From a virus, in the IMG/VR virus record IMGVR_UViG_3300032282_002133, positions 1 to 45,758 of that record: a DNA stretch of 45,758 bases, one strand, 5' to 3'. A program made the translations under genes and the position numbers. The notes below the pieces were generated by a model that saw only the letters and a program-made list of their open reading frames with translations, was not told the DNA's origin and did no database searches. This document shows, piece after piece, positions 27,101 through 33,573 of the stretch. The number at the start of each line of letters is the position of its first letter. Position 1 is the stretch's first letter.

Positions 27101-27665
27101 CCCTATGGGAACACCTATAAAAAGAAAACCTCAAGGTAATTGGGGTGAAAGGTTTGTACAATCATTAGAAATGGCTATTCCAGGATTACGGCAATTAGTT
27201 CCCACAGGAGAAGGTAAAAAAACATTTGATGAAAAGCAAATAACTGAAAGTGGTATTTTAAAAAGATATCAAAAGTTAGGAGTTGAATTTAAAGAAATAC
27301 CTTCACCAGATAAATTGGGATTAAGCGAACCATTAACTCCCGAACAATATGATGAATTTGTTAAAGCGTATCAAAAAGAAATTAAATTAGAGTTAGTCGC
27401 TTTAGCAGATAAAGAATTCCAACAAAAAACAGAAACGGAAACAGAAGGAGAAACAGAAAAAGAACCAGTAGAAGGTACAGAAAATACTAATATTGGTATG
27501 CTATCTAAAAAATTCTCTGAATCTGAAATTGAGAAAGAAAAGAAAGGGGGCAAAAAGGAAAGCGCATTACAAAATAAAGTAGACGAAATATTATCAACTG
27601 CTAAAAGTAAAGTTCTAGTAAGATTAAAATACAAAAAACCAACAAAATCTTGGGAAGAATATTAA
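18120..27665 (+). CDS. giant 3181-aa virion protein, putative ejection/polyvalent protein
   Basis: Residues 1-90 hold two KYDFS/QYDFS repeats and a low-complexity linker. A hydrophobic stretch at about 605-650 (GFAATLGLLGVPVGAMGIAG) could enter a membrane. Residues about 1060-1120 are a Gly/Glu/Thr linker. Two copies of one module, about 60 residues long (1527-1586 and 2107-2166), share GGLQSNIAGLP.(I/S)IYNA. Between them lies a domain with IGWYDEKTQAAL, DRWFMRTWGRMTG and AALWYPEKILYE, which I recall from giant phage polyvalent proteins. A charged coiled coil lies near 2340-2480. The C-terminus has PGRSHGYIKSF and KIPLNYISRA motifs like LPD38-type domains. By position it matches T7 gp16. No lytic transglycosylase, helicase or polymerase motif was found. 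Confidence 0.72.
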   Translation: MGVSKKYDFSSFENHLNKNVSEQSETEKKQYDFSAFDDLKKKEETPSQDGGQVGTSPAQSPSQLPLTNEEPKQPGNPPGSIDDGFLKISEQWRYREGMPTIDKGEPIDEVSLALNAKKHSQNAQKSMGLEKAFDVYYNKQKQSQYEQKLRESGIDEKGQAQILNELNGIPDELYDRKFTTETGEEIQPYNKEFLGRIRKENYPYYINRVNAIKNDYNLEKEGDKKASNKLANAWNETGMSKLDDFNNQEPEGVVNNLNKLNNYTTQASDIITTASSKNATGFKTTNESLNNLKQGAGTYISSNVTPDIAKNYLSTKIGTDGLELKNQQQALSSAITGQPVPEQDLDSYTLSSIKSKLDPNSVVDQMVFQVYSQKTALEDAFQSATSIEEAAMNYRKSIDPEFNQQITALEGDVNKSTIGETVDSFISDPAVQEYVKKDPALAGKLFETKMKFNKDFPEFAKSKLLQTIGSEYQKEYANWFANNPTTDKLDVIVDKLRNEGKISDEDVKIYKEEIVPKQQWFWKTVRGITTPIGGSEWFKEDVVPTADFMSGLTSGIYGTLKNVAGSIEQAPTIIPSLFGAENPIFSNKFLINKALADKTTAQADPVGFAGTMYGVGNITGFAATLGLLGVPVGAMGIAGEAAHLLPTALAFYEENKKNALLKIPGNTFADNVQRQLLTGSNLAVDLYLTKVLDINKISKGAANLLKNDISEVIGKLRTGSITQAKAGEEVWNKMKDFGVRYLGNSMKTAATINSFTAAHDAVNKLFNAGGKELPEITDDYINNFIPTLKSTVLLSLASSIKPGEKLTVGKTLSDMANNPEYYREMINNKYGDNPKLQGEKEELLNNLDQVTAIHNTYSDPIFKDLTDAQKQKIMLLRMQANLYANKATSTQDPTASKTFLDKSNELSKQIEGITKGKDKALEHETPAISTTSQTTNINTSGKVSTELAPEIKQGESVADVEAVVNNFEKIIKDSEEALKQNPEDTNTINAVADAKIKLEALKKDPVKYFEDEKAKTLEDLNKALESGTPKEELNIEEVTKNYDNLIKQAKAYGEKNAAGVSGVVGKGQTTQQAEPIKGAGTETPGTGGVLQTPGAEGEGKGVGEQVGEVTGVEQEQVVKQMKPFTDKMVDIEREFNNSGYEINTDYDNEIQVLDKNGEMVEPDELPGNLKKLAADYEKATSKLGEFDASAREKALNQSRGIVDTEAEVVETKQAELPKQKEIEQLRAEEQAEYDAMPDPTDEAKRKEIYDKYDKLITPLLRKAPGSVNVLAAPYYDTKIKTIEDAKQLRQSEGYQNHLKTINDVAQKMGLEIDGVDETIGGFVNESGDKITEVSNRIRLKTTDLKKAEEFAAIIGASTHQTQESTIAARYVEHGSPKAVGVEVEMKVDNLAETLNALKEAGIDDFEINENTNSVKIIDFSKGKDKDFSDKMHKFADILDDKNINYATEHHAIESTYIDPAKSSELLREAEIKAEQQQSGSDIHSIIKSAREKREAFIAEKEQKKKIADNNKKLSQSIRALKIDLSKLGGGGLQSNIAGLPISIYNAIVETIAKSVELGSSLSKSIKDAVKQYELNKNKEFDLEEFTDNILNKLSNENVNENPVFFKNAKEFANKSEFDNKIQFKKGLQKLLESHIKELKKIYGKDFDPSIYDEKTRKYLSDVLTQEAYDAISRHPEAIGWYDEKTQAALDVVSAIHPEIATNKESRGAFILPLAIMSNGNKVDYNFDLAEKQYKYYKENGRFNPDGEFGAQQVGIKKSLMMINGLLDNGLTMTDISDFLTSKYKAKDLKVNINGKPKNLATGELANEDVYGATILGAKIGNGFYMNLWGEFDQLTMDRWFMRTWGRMTGTLIKVDPKTISANKERVKKALAEIKKDKEAYTILKDIVGGISDVSLLDLSNKIEKQSADKEIRAKLESNPKTQELKLAANSLAKNVRGEKEAPANGNERKFIRDVFNDVKERLKTEKNIDITMADLQAALWYPEKILYESFKKGESFEEASEGYTEDSAPDYLNAAKKLAKKNNITDEQINQALSAGRERAGESGGKSDITGSEVAIGSNKEILGKVKTAISETPSAKPKKLSQQKNVSVGEEGKKVASALRKAKIKLGDGGLQSNIAGLPIAIYNAAIETIATSIEKGATLAEAISNAIKELKLNENKDFNESEFSDKIKDIQSTQKEEKEVAAEEDPEMTKMANAVNDAFIEGKFGTDVLDKIIAKLQDTDTAKIYNTVREKIKSGVLTAKEVRDRILTTKQGSEADQAVLMYDLAELKGKESGLMNEMINESDPGKQADTARKLLDVQNEMQENALANRYLGRTASSIFRLRQLFVNREMDLATMEKQYISSKGIESLTPEQSAEVKEAYNKIKGTKTKLEKTKGELDKLIQEDEVRKAEENKLNELKQQAKIKEKEDRNKKAQEKISASIERMKRIKANLRSLRGNMSSGVDPKIAIEIGKLAAEKFYQKAVKLDVLVKDILAEVKDIYPNWTENDVRNHLFPDLKDANKYFTENKDYKSSKKELRDKIDEYKRLQSEYAKSLFEWQKERRTDLMDKRPWSEKLADKVYQWQRFAVLTYPTTFVKLAAVVGHNLLLKPFRFGYQKVIANAAKVMSKDFAGKMGVYGDPSLKAMAKYYSEFIRNFSLANLKEQFSGIDTKEVLYGDKFMYDEWSAGKGLLEMPGRSHGYIKSFVKNPEFQFAHEMLVGQAMTKMAEIGKKMEDPKLSKKEKNELKKEYDNNDITNEDVLMRINKLSLEHGKDAILMGDNKTVDKFRELTKGSGAASTFLKTEAPIVKIPLNYISRALLTKYGLMQAITGKSFGAESSQHPSVAKLIFKGTKGLTEAQGQALSKAIMYGSMGATMFALGYFNKDKVKLNEDGSIEFNGMNISKNLIHVPEFESFFSGVETAHKFKDEGSKTNWIESFLLSDLDVIKKNPFLNMLEYGLVGGIIKASTDKNMKDESKVKMLEDAATNKVINIAIPGFSKQLAQWMDTEEGKGIHPMGTPIKRKPQGNWGERFVQSLEMAIPGLRQLVPTGEGKKTFDEKQITESGILKRYQKLGVEFKEIPSPDKLGLSEPLTPEQYDEFVKAYQKEIKLELVALADKEFQQKTETETEGETEKEPVEGTENTNIGMLSKKFSESEIEKEKKGGKKESALQNKVDEILSTAKSKVLVRLKYKKPTKSWEEY
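22698..24617 (+). repeat. duplicated ~60-aa module within the giant protein
   Basis: Copy 1 covers about 22698-22877 and copy 2 about 24438-24617. They share GGLQSNIAGLP, IYNA, ETIA, then a helical part and LN.NK.F...EF.D.I. More than half of the residues match. The interval holds the unknown central domain, so the two copies flank it like bookends. Confidence 0.7.
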
Positions 27666-27685
27666 TTAATAAAAAATAAAAAAAA

Positions 27686-28183
27686 ATGAAACCATACGAA
27701 TTACCAAGTGACATTTCTAAAATGCTATCTGAAAAAATAAATGATGAGTATTCGGCTCATTATTTCTATAGACAAGTAGCTAACTATTGTGAAAATGTAG
27801 GCTATTTAAAAGCTGCTGAATATTTTAAAGGTGAAGCAGCAGATGAACTTACTCACGCAGAAGGGTTACAAAAGTATTTGACTGATTGGAATGTGCAGCC
27901 AGAGTTAAATCCGATAAAAACTCCTCAGTCTGTAAAAGGTTTAGTAGATGCTATAGAAAAAGCATATGAAATGGAATATGTTTTATATTCTGAGTACGAA
28001 GAAATAAGTGGTAAAATATTCCCTAAAGATATATGCACTTTTGATTTTTTACAACAATATAGAACAATACAAAGACTAGCAGTAGCAGAATATTCAACAT
28101 TCTTAAACCAGTTAGAAACAATAGACCAAACAGATAAGAATTGGGTTTGGGAATTCGAGAAAAGAGCATTTAAAAATAAATAA
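27686..28183 (+). CDS. ferritin-like protein with an intact ferroxidase site
   Basis: The 165-residue four-helix layout follows bacterial FtnA. Ferroxidase ligands are in place: E21 (INDEYSAHYFYRQ), E54 and H57 (AADELTHAEGLQKYL), E97 (YEMEYVLYSEYE) and Q129 (RTIQRLA). The FtnA residue E130 is replaced by alanine (A132). The DELTH(A)E helix is a hallmark. The enzyme should oxidise and store iron or protect DNA from peroxide. It lies between the giant virion protein and the packaging genes, in late-gene position and strand, with the same A-rich leader as its neighbours. It could be packaged in the virion or expressed late to control host iron. This is unusual for a phage. Confidence 0.9.
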   Translation: MKPYELPSDISKMLSEKINDEYSAHYFYRQVANYCENVGYLKAAEYFKGEAADELTHAEGLQKYLTDWNVQPELNPIKTPQSVKGLVDAIEKAYEMEYVLYSEYEEISGKIFPKDICTFDFLQQYRTIQRLAVAEYSTFLNQLETIDQTDKNWVWEFEKRAFKNK

Positions 28184-28191
28184 ATATAAAA

Positions 28192-28596
28192 ATGATACCA
28201 CCATTAAATCTAGGGATGTTAACGTTTTTAAAAAGCGTAGCATCTGAGCAAAATCAATACGAGGCTTTTAAAAAAACATTACCTCCAAATTTGCGCAATT
28301 CTTCGGAAGATGAATATGACATGAAATATTATTGGCAAAATATGGGGAAGCCTAAGGATTTTACACAAGCTCAATCTTATGAACAACCTATGTTTAGTTT
28401 AGAGAAAGATAAATTTTATCATGCGCCAAGTGTAGAACCCAATACTTTAAGATTTCTAAAACCACCTACACATCCGACTATACAAAAAGAATTGAATTGG
28501 TATAAGTCAAATGACCCTAAAGCATTAGATTTTAGAAGTAAATACGATATAGATAAAAGCGGTAAGTTTTATAAATATGTCCCTAAAAATAAATAA
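28192..28596 (+). CDS. small conserved phage structural-type protein (134 aa)
   Basis: Pattern: SSEDEYDMKYYWQNMGKPKDF, then FYHAPSVEPNTLRFLKPPTHPTIQKE. This matches a small protein I recognise from many phages (D.R.YW...G followed by H.PDT.KKPNHPTFS), which usually sits among head or neck genes and has no assigned enzyme activity. It starts 8 bases after the ferritin stop and is followed by a short gap with a TTCCCAA word in front of the TerS candidate. Confidence 0.68.
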   Translation: MIPPLNLGMLTFLKSVASEQNQYEAFKKTLPPNLRNSSEDEYDMKYYWQNMGKPKDFTQAQSYEQPMFSLEKDKFYHAPSVEPNTLRFLKPPTHPTIQKELNWYKSNDPKALDFRSKYDIDKSGKFYKYVPKNK

Positions 28597-28620
28597 TAAT
28601 AATCACCAATTCCCAATCAT

Positions 28621-29055
28621 ATGACAGAAGAACAATTAAACGAACTAATCGAAAAAAGAAAGAAGGACGTAGCCAAGAAAAATGGTGAGGATTATGTTCC
28701 CCAACAAGAGGAAGTAGTAGACAAGTCATCCCCAGACTATCTTAAATCAAAGATAGCCAAACTAGAGGAGAAGTTAGCCAAGTACGAAGACAACGGAATG
28801 GCTAAACTTTACTACAGCTTGAATAGGAAGGCTAACGAAATGGCTGACCTAATGAACGCAATAAGTTTGAAAGACCTTGACATTGATGACCCTAAGAGTA
28901 AGTCATTTGATAGGCTAAAGGTTATTTGGCAGGGGGCATCTGAAATCGCTATTTCCCTAACACAATTAGGTCAAATGGCAGGGGTATTAAAGGCTGAAAA
29001 GAAAGCAGAGGGAGAATCAAAGCCTTTTGTTGACACAATAGCAATAGATAGATAA
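28621..29055 (+). CDS. small terminase subunit candidate
   Basis: 144 residues, highly charged and helical: an N-terminal lysine-rich region, a heptad-like coiled coil (SKIAKLEEKLAKYEDNGMAKLYYSL) and a second helical part (LDIDDPKSKSFDRLKVIWQGASEIA). It shares one base with the terminase large subunit (TAATG), a very tight coupling. The position directly before TerL and the small helical make-up suit TerS, which recognises DNA and forms a ring. A DNA-binding HTH was not obvious, so this rests on context. Confidence 0.58.
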   Translation: MTEEQLNELIEKRKKDVAKKNGEDYVPQQEEVVDKSSPDYLKSKIAKLEEKLAKYEDNGMAKLYYSLNRKANEMADLMNAISLKDLDIDDPKSKSFDRLKVIWQGASEIAISLTQLGQMAGVLKAEKKAEGESKPFVDTIAIDR

Positions 29056-31136
29056 TGGGTAAAATAGAAATATACAATACTGTAATAACAATTCCCGAAC
29101 AGCCACCTATTGAAGAAATAGAGTGTTGGGGAACTGATGACCCATTAGAACAATACTGGAGAAGAAGAGAGTTACCAGGGTACTTTGAACAAGTACAGTA
29201 CGATAAGGAGGGTAACGCATTGTTGAATAGTGAACAAAGAGATTATGCCATGCAGCAAGTAAAGAGATGCAGGGATGGCTTTTGGTTTATGAACAATGGT
29301 ATGCCAACTTATATTACAGGCAAAAACTATTTCTATTTGCAGTTTTGGAAACTTGAGGATGATATTTACCCAGACTATCGTGACCTAGATAGGAGATACT
29401 TTCTTTATTTGAACCACTGGGAAAACGTGTCATGGTGCTTAGGTGTATTAATAGGTAAAAAAAGAAGACAGGGACAGACATCTATAGGCACATCTAATCT
29501 TGTATACGAATGCGTATTTTATAAGAACAGTAACTGTGGTCTTACAAGCAAAACTGAAAAGGATGCTAAGACTGCGTTCACTAATATGGTGGCGTTTGGG
29601 TATCGTCAACTCCCAGTCTTCCTAAAACCTAAGCAGTTAAATAACAAGGACAGCGTAACAGAATTAATATTTGCTCATAAGTCAGTTACCGTAAAGGGTG
29701 GTAAGGGAAGTAGTATAGACAATGATACAGGTCATAGAAGTAAGGTGGATTATCGTGCGCCTGGGAAGAACGCATATGACTCTGGTAGATTGACAAGAGG
29801 TCTTTTTGATGAGGGGGGAAAGTTCCCATTAGATGTACCTTTCTCAGAGTTCTTGTCTATTGTAAGTAAGACCTTAGTTAAGGGGGTAAAGAAAGTGGGC
29901 TTCGTTGAATGTCCATCGACAATGAACGACATGACTAAGGGTGGTGGTGCTGAATATAAAAAGGTTTGGGAATTGGCTGATACTAAAAAGTTTGAAAGAA
30001 CCCCTAACAGAATGGTTAGGTACTTTTCCCCAGCATACGATGGATACCTAGGTTTTATAGACAAGTATGGTATATCTGTTATAGAGCCGCCAACTCCCGA
30101 ACAATATGATTATCTAGTAGAAAACTTCGTAGGAATAGGTGACCTAACAGAAGCAGACGTTAGACTAGGAGCAAGACAATATCTTATAGAAAAAAGGTCT
30201 GGTCTTGAGAATATGCTACTTGAGGAAGAGATACGTATGAACCCATTTGATGAGAAGGAAATGTTTATGTCAGCCCAACAAGGTAGCATATACAACTCAT
30301 TTAAAATAAATGAGCAATTAGATTGGTTAAATTTTAACAAAGATTGCGTAGAAAGAGGTAATTTAGTGTGGGAAAATAATGACGAGTATTATAAGGAAGT
30401 CGTTCACGGTAATGGAGTTAGGGAAATGAAGCCTAGCAAACTTATGTGGGTGGCAAATCCTAATGGTATGTATGAGAAGGTAGTAGGTTGGATGCCCAAG
30501 GAAGCAAATAATGTATTCCAAAGGGCAGGAAGTTTTTCCCCAAATGGGAACTATGCAATAAGGATTGGATGTGACCCGTTTAAGTACGATAAAACAAAAG
30601 ATAATAGAAAGTCAAACTGTGCTGCATATGCGTATCAAATCGAAGACCTGTCTAATGAGAGCAATCCGTATAACGATATGTTTGTCATGCGCTATGTGGA
30701 TAGGGCGGCTACGACAGATATTCAATACCAGTACGTCTTGAAGATGGCATGGTTTTGTGGCTGTCAAGTATTATTTGAGAGGAACGTAAATGGATGGAAG
30801 AAGTTTTTTGAAGAAAAATTATGTAGTGGATTTCTGATGTGGATGCCTGGGGAAGTAGAGCCAGGTATTTATTCTGACGGTAAGGGCAAAACTATTCAAC
30901 AGATATGTGACTTTACAGAGGCATATATTGAGAGGTATATCAACAAGGTCTATTTCCCACAACTATTAGGAGATAAATCAGGTTGGTTAGGTTTTGATGT
31001 AGGCGACACACAAAAGTATGATGATGCTATGGCAGCAGGATTTGCTCTTATAGCAGCAAAGTCAAAGAGGTACTACAAGCCTCAAGAAGCAACACAAAAA
31101 ATAGAATCAATAATGCCTTATAGAAAGGCGATATAA
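29055..31136 (+). CDS. terL: terminase large subunit
   Basis: 693 residues. The ATPase half carries a Walker A-like GKKRRQGQTS (134-143), of the loose phage type, and a Walker B LFDEGGKF (about 250-257). The nuclease half has the RNase-H-type acidic site IGCDPFKYDKTKD (about residue 506) and a final acidic cluster GDTQKYDDAMAAGFALIA (about 652-670), both typical of phage TerL. It packages DNA into the prohead through the portal. It is coupled to the TerS candidate and followed 15 bases later by the portal, the standard order. Confidence 0.9.
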   Translation: MGKIEIYNTVITIPEQPPIEEIECWGTDDPLEQYWRRRELPGYFEQVQYDKEGNALLNSEQRDYAMQQVKRCRDGFWFMNNGMPTYITGKNYFYLQFWKLEDDIYPDYRDLDRRYFLYLNHWENVSWCLGVLIGKKRRQGQTSIGTSNLVYECVFYKNSNCGLTSKTEKDAKTAFTNMVAFGYRQLPVFLKPKQLNNKDSVTELIFAHKSVTVKGGKGSSIDNDTGHRSKVDYRAPGKNAYDSGRLTRGLFDEGGKFPLDVPFSEFLSIVSKTLVKGVKKVGFVECPSTMNDMTKGGGAEYKKVWELADTKKFERTPNRMVRYFSPAYDGYLGFIDKYGISVIEPPTPEQYDYLVENFVGIGDLTEADVRLGARQYLIEKRSGLENMLLEEEIRMNPFDEKEMFMSAQQGSIYNSFKINEQLDWLNFNKDCVERGNLVWENNDEYYKEVVHGNGVREMKPSKLMWVANPNGMYEKVVGWMPKEANNVFQRAGSFSPNGNYAIRIGCDPFKYDKTKDNRKSNCAAYAYQIEDLSNESNPYNDMFVMRYVDRAATTDIQYQYVLKMAWFCGCQVLFERNVNGWKKFFEEKLCSGFLMWMPGEVEPGIYSDGKGKTIQQICDFTEAYIERYINKVYFPQLLGDKSGWLGFDVGDTQKYDDAMAAGFALIAAKSKRYYKPQEATQKIESIMPYRKAI

Positions 31137-31151
31137 AAAACCCAAAAGAAA

Positions 31152-33506
31152 ATGCAATATCAACAAATTACTAGTGGTGGACAATTCCCTTACCCAAATC
31201 ATGACATAGACCCATCTAAGAAAGGGGCAGATTGGTGTAGAGAATATGCACAAGCAGCATATTATGATTGGCAATTCGTTTACCCTAAAGGAATATTCTC
31301 TGGTAATGGTGGAGATTATTCTAAGTTTAGATTATATGCGTTAGGGAAGCAACCGAATTCCCAATATAAAAAATGGTTAGGAGTAGATGAAACAACTAAC
31401 AATACATGGTTAAGTTTAGATTGGAGTATTCGTTCTATTGTATCTGGATACAGAGATAAAGCCATATCAAGATTATTAAACACTGATTATAATATAATAG
31501 CAACTCCTGTAGACCAATTAGCTAAGTCAGAAATGGATGAGTATTATTCTGATTTAAAAACAAGATTAATGATGAGAGAGGCAGCTAAAGAACAAATGCC
31601 TGAATTAGAAAGTCATCCATTAATTGCAGCTAGAGCAGGTGAGCCTGTTGATATTGAAGAATTAGAAATGAGAATGCAATTTGGGGAACAATTTAATAGA
31701 AGCAAAGATGCTGAAATGGCTATTAGTCTTGCATTTTATCAAAATGATTATAAAACAAAAAGAAGAAAAATATTTGAAGATTTATTTGATTTAGGAGTTG
31801 CAGGTGTTAAAGATTATTTAGACGACAATGGTAAGCCAGGATTTAGAGTAGTAGACCCAGAGTGTGTAATTACATCATTTGACAAGAATGCAGACTTCTC
31901 CAATATTGTTCATGCTGGGGAAATAATAGATGTGCCTCTGATTGAGTTGGCAACAGTTAAAGATGATGAAGGTAAGATAATGTTTACAGAAGAAGATTTA
32001 ACACAATTTGCATCTACAATAGCAGGTCAGTTTGGTAACCCTAGATTATTAGGCTTGGGAACTGGGTGGATGAAGCCATATGATAAATTTAAGTGCAAAG
32101 TGTTAGATATTGAATTCTATACCTACAATGATAGAGTATATCGTGATGCTGTAGACGAACAAGGTAATCCAGACTTCAGAAAAGCTGATTTTGCTAGGGG
32201 TAAAAAGTCAGAAAAATATACGAGAAAAAAAATCCAATATACATATAAATGTAAATGGATTATAGGCACAGACAAGGTTTATGACTATGGTATGTGCTAC
32301 GACCAGAAACGCCCCAACGAAGTAAAGAAAAAAGCAAAAACAAGATTATCTTATACATTCTATGCATATAATTTCTATCAAATGAAATGTCAGGGAATGA
32401 TGGAAAGATTAATCCCATACATTGACGATTATCAATTGACAATGTTAAAAATTCAGAACTTCAAGAATAGGGCAGTACCTTCTGGTTGGTGGATTGATTT
32501 GTCTGCCCTGGAAAAAGTAGCGATGACAAAAGGTGGTCAAGATATGTCACCACAAGAGTTGTTACAAATGTTTTTTGATACGGGTGTATTATTGGGAAGA
32601 AGCGACAATGATGGTGGTACTCCGCAGAGTGCAAACTGGCGACCAGTAATTCCAATTGAAAATACAGCAGCAAGTGAACTGTCTATGTTTTACAATGACT
32701 TAGTAAGTACAATATCTGCAATAGAAAAAATGACAGGATATAATGATGTTACTTTAGGTCAGGCATCGTCTAAGACACTTGTCCCAGGATATGAAAGCGG
32801 ACAACAAAGTACAAACGAAGCACTTTATCCATTAGCGTTTTCAGAAGAGAATATTTCATTACGACTTGCAGAAAATATGTTGACTAGAACGCAGCAGGCT
32901 TTAAAGATGGGCGATGTGACTGGATTTGCTCCAGCATTAAACTCAAATTCCCTAACATTCATGCAAATTTCTCCAAGCATAGCATGGAGAGATTATGGAA
33001 TAGAGTTAGAGAAAAGAGCAACACAAGACCAAAAGGCTTGGTTAATGCAGATGATGCAACAAGATATAGCCAATGGTTTATTAAATACTGCCGATGCTGT
33101 ACTTCTTGTAAATACAAAGAATGTAAAAGAGGCTCAAATGATTTGGGCATATAGGGTAAAGAAAGAAAAAGAAAGACAATCTCAGCAGAAGATGCAAGAG
33201 ATACAAGCGCAGCAGCAGGGCAATCAACAAGCAGCACAAATTGCACAACAAGCAGAAATGCAAAAATTCCAAATGCAATCAGACCTAGAATTAAAGAAAG
33301 AGCAAATGAGAATCCAAGGAGAATTGCAAAAAGAACAGATGAGAATAGAGTCGGCAGAAAGAATTGCAATGATGCACAATCAAACAAAAGTTCAAGTATC
33401 TTCTGATACTGCAAGTGCTAAAGAAAATTCTACGCACATAGCAGGACAGTCGTCAATATTGAAACAGCAAATAGCTAATCAAAAGACCACTTCCCAAACA
33501 AAATAA
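31152..33506 (+). CDS. portal protein
   Basis: 784 residues, directly after terL and before the scaffold and capsid genes. It has the portal layout: a mixed N-terminal region, a wing with RVVDPECVITSFDKNADFSNIVHAGEI, a long central helix region near the clip and stem (FYQMKCQGMMERLIPYIDDYQLTMLKIQNFKNRAVPSGWW), and a Q/K/E-rich coiled C-terminus (about residues 665-760, QQKMQEIQAQQQG and similar). The C-terminal coil probably forms the barrel crown inside the head, as in P22-type portals. It forms the dodecameric ring through which DNA moves. Confidence 0.82.
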   Translation: MQYQQITSGGQFPYPNHDIDPSKKGADWCREYAQAAYYDWQFVYPKGIFSGNGGDYSKFRLYALGKQPNSQYKKWLGVDETTNNTWLSLDWSIRSIVSGYRDKAISRLLNTDYNIIATPVDQLAKSEMDEYYSDLKTRLMMREAAKEQMPELESHPLIAARAGEPVDIEELEMRMQFGEQFNRSKDAEMAISLAFYQNDYKTKRRKIFEDLFDLGVAGVKDYLDDNGKPGFRVVDPECVITSFDKNADFSNIVHAGEIIDVPLIELATVKDDEGKIMFTEEDLTQFASTIAGQFGNPRLLGLGTGWMKPYDKFKCKVLDIEFYTYNDRVYRDAVDEQGNPDFRKADFARGKKSEKYTRKKIQYTYKCKWIIGTDKVYDYGMCYDQKRPNEVKKKAKTRLSYTFYAYNFYQMKCQGMMERLIPYIDDYQLTMLKIQNFKNRAVPSGWWIDLSALEKVAMTKGGQDMSPQELLQMFFDTGVLLGRSDNDGGTPQSANWRPVIPIENTAASELSMFYNDLVSTISAIEKMTGYNDVTLGQASSKTLVPGYESGQQSTNEALYPLAFSEENISLRLAENMLTRTQQALKMGDVTGFAPALNSNSLTFMQISPSIAWRDYGIELEKRATQDQKAWLMQMMQQDIANGLLNTADAVLLVNTKNVKEAQMIWAYRVKKEKERQSQQKMQEIQAQQQGNQQAAQIAQQAEMQKFQMQSDLELKKEQMRIQGELQKEQMRIESAERIAMMHNQTKVQVSSDTASAKENSTHIAGQSSILKQQIANQKTTSQTK

Positions 33507-33573
33507 AATAGTATAAGAAAAAATTTTTTTATTTAAAATGAACTAATATTTTTACTTCACCAAATTCAAATCA

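Noticed and set aside
18120-27665. Giant protein as a virion RNA polymerase or DarB-type helicase/methyltransferase
   Set aside because: No polymerase T/DxxGR motif, no helicase Walker/DEAD pair and no methyltransferase NPPY/DPPY motif were found.
33507-33573. Strong promoter before the scaffold gene
   Set aside because: Only a TATTTTTA box with a mismatch and no -33 partner is present. Mentioned with the scaffold gene but not called.
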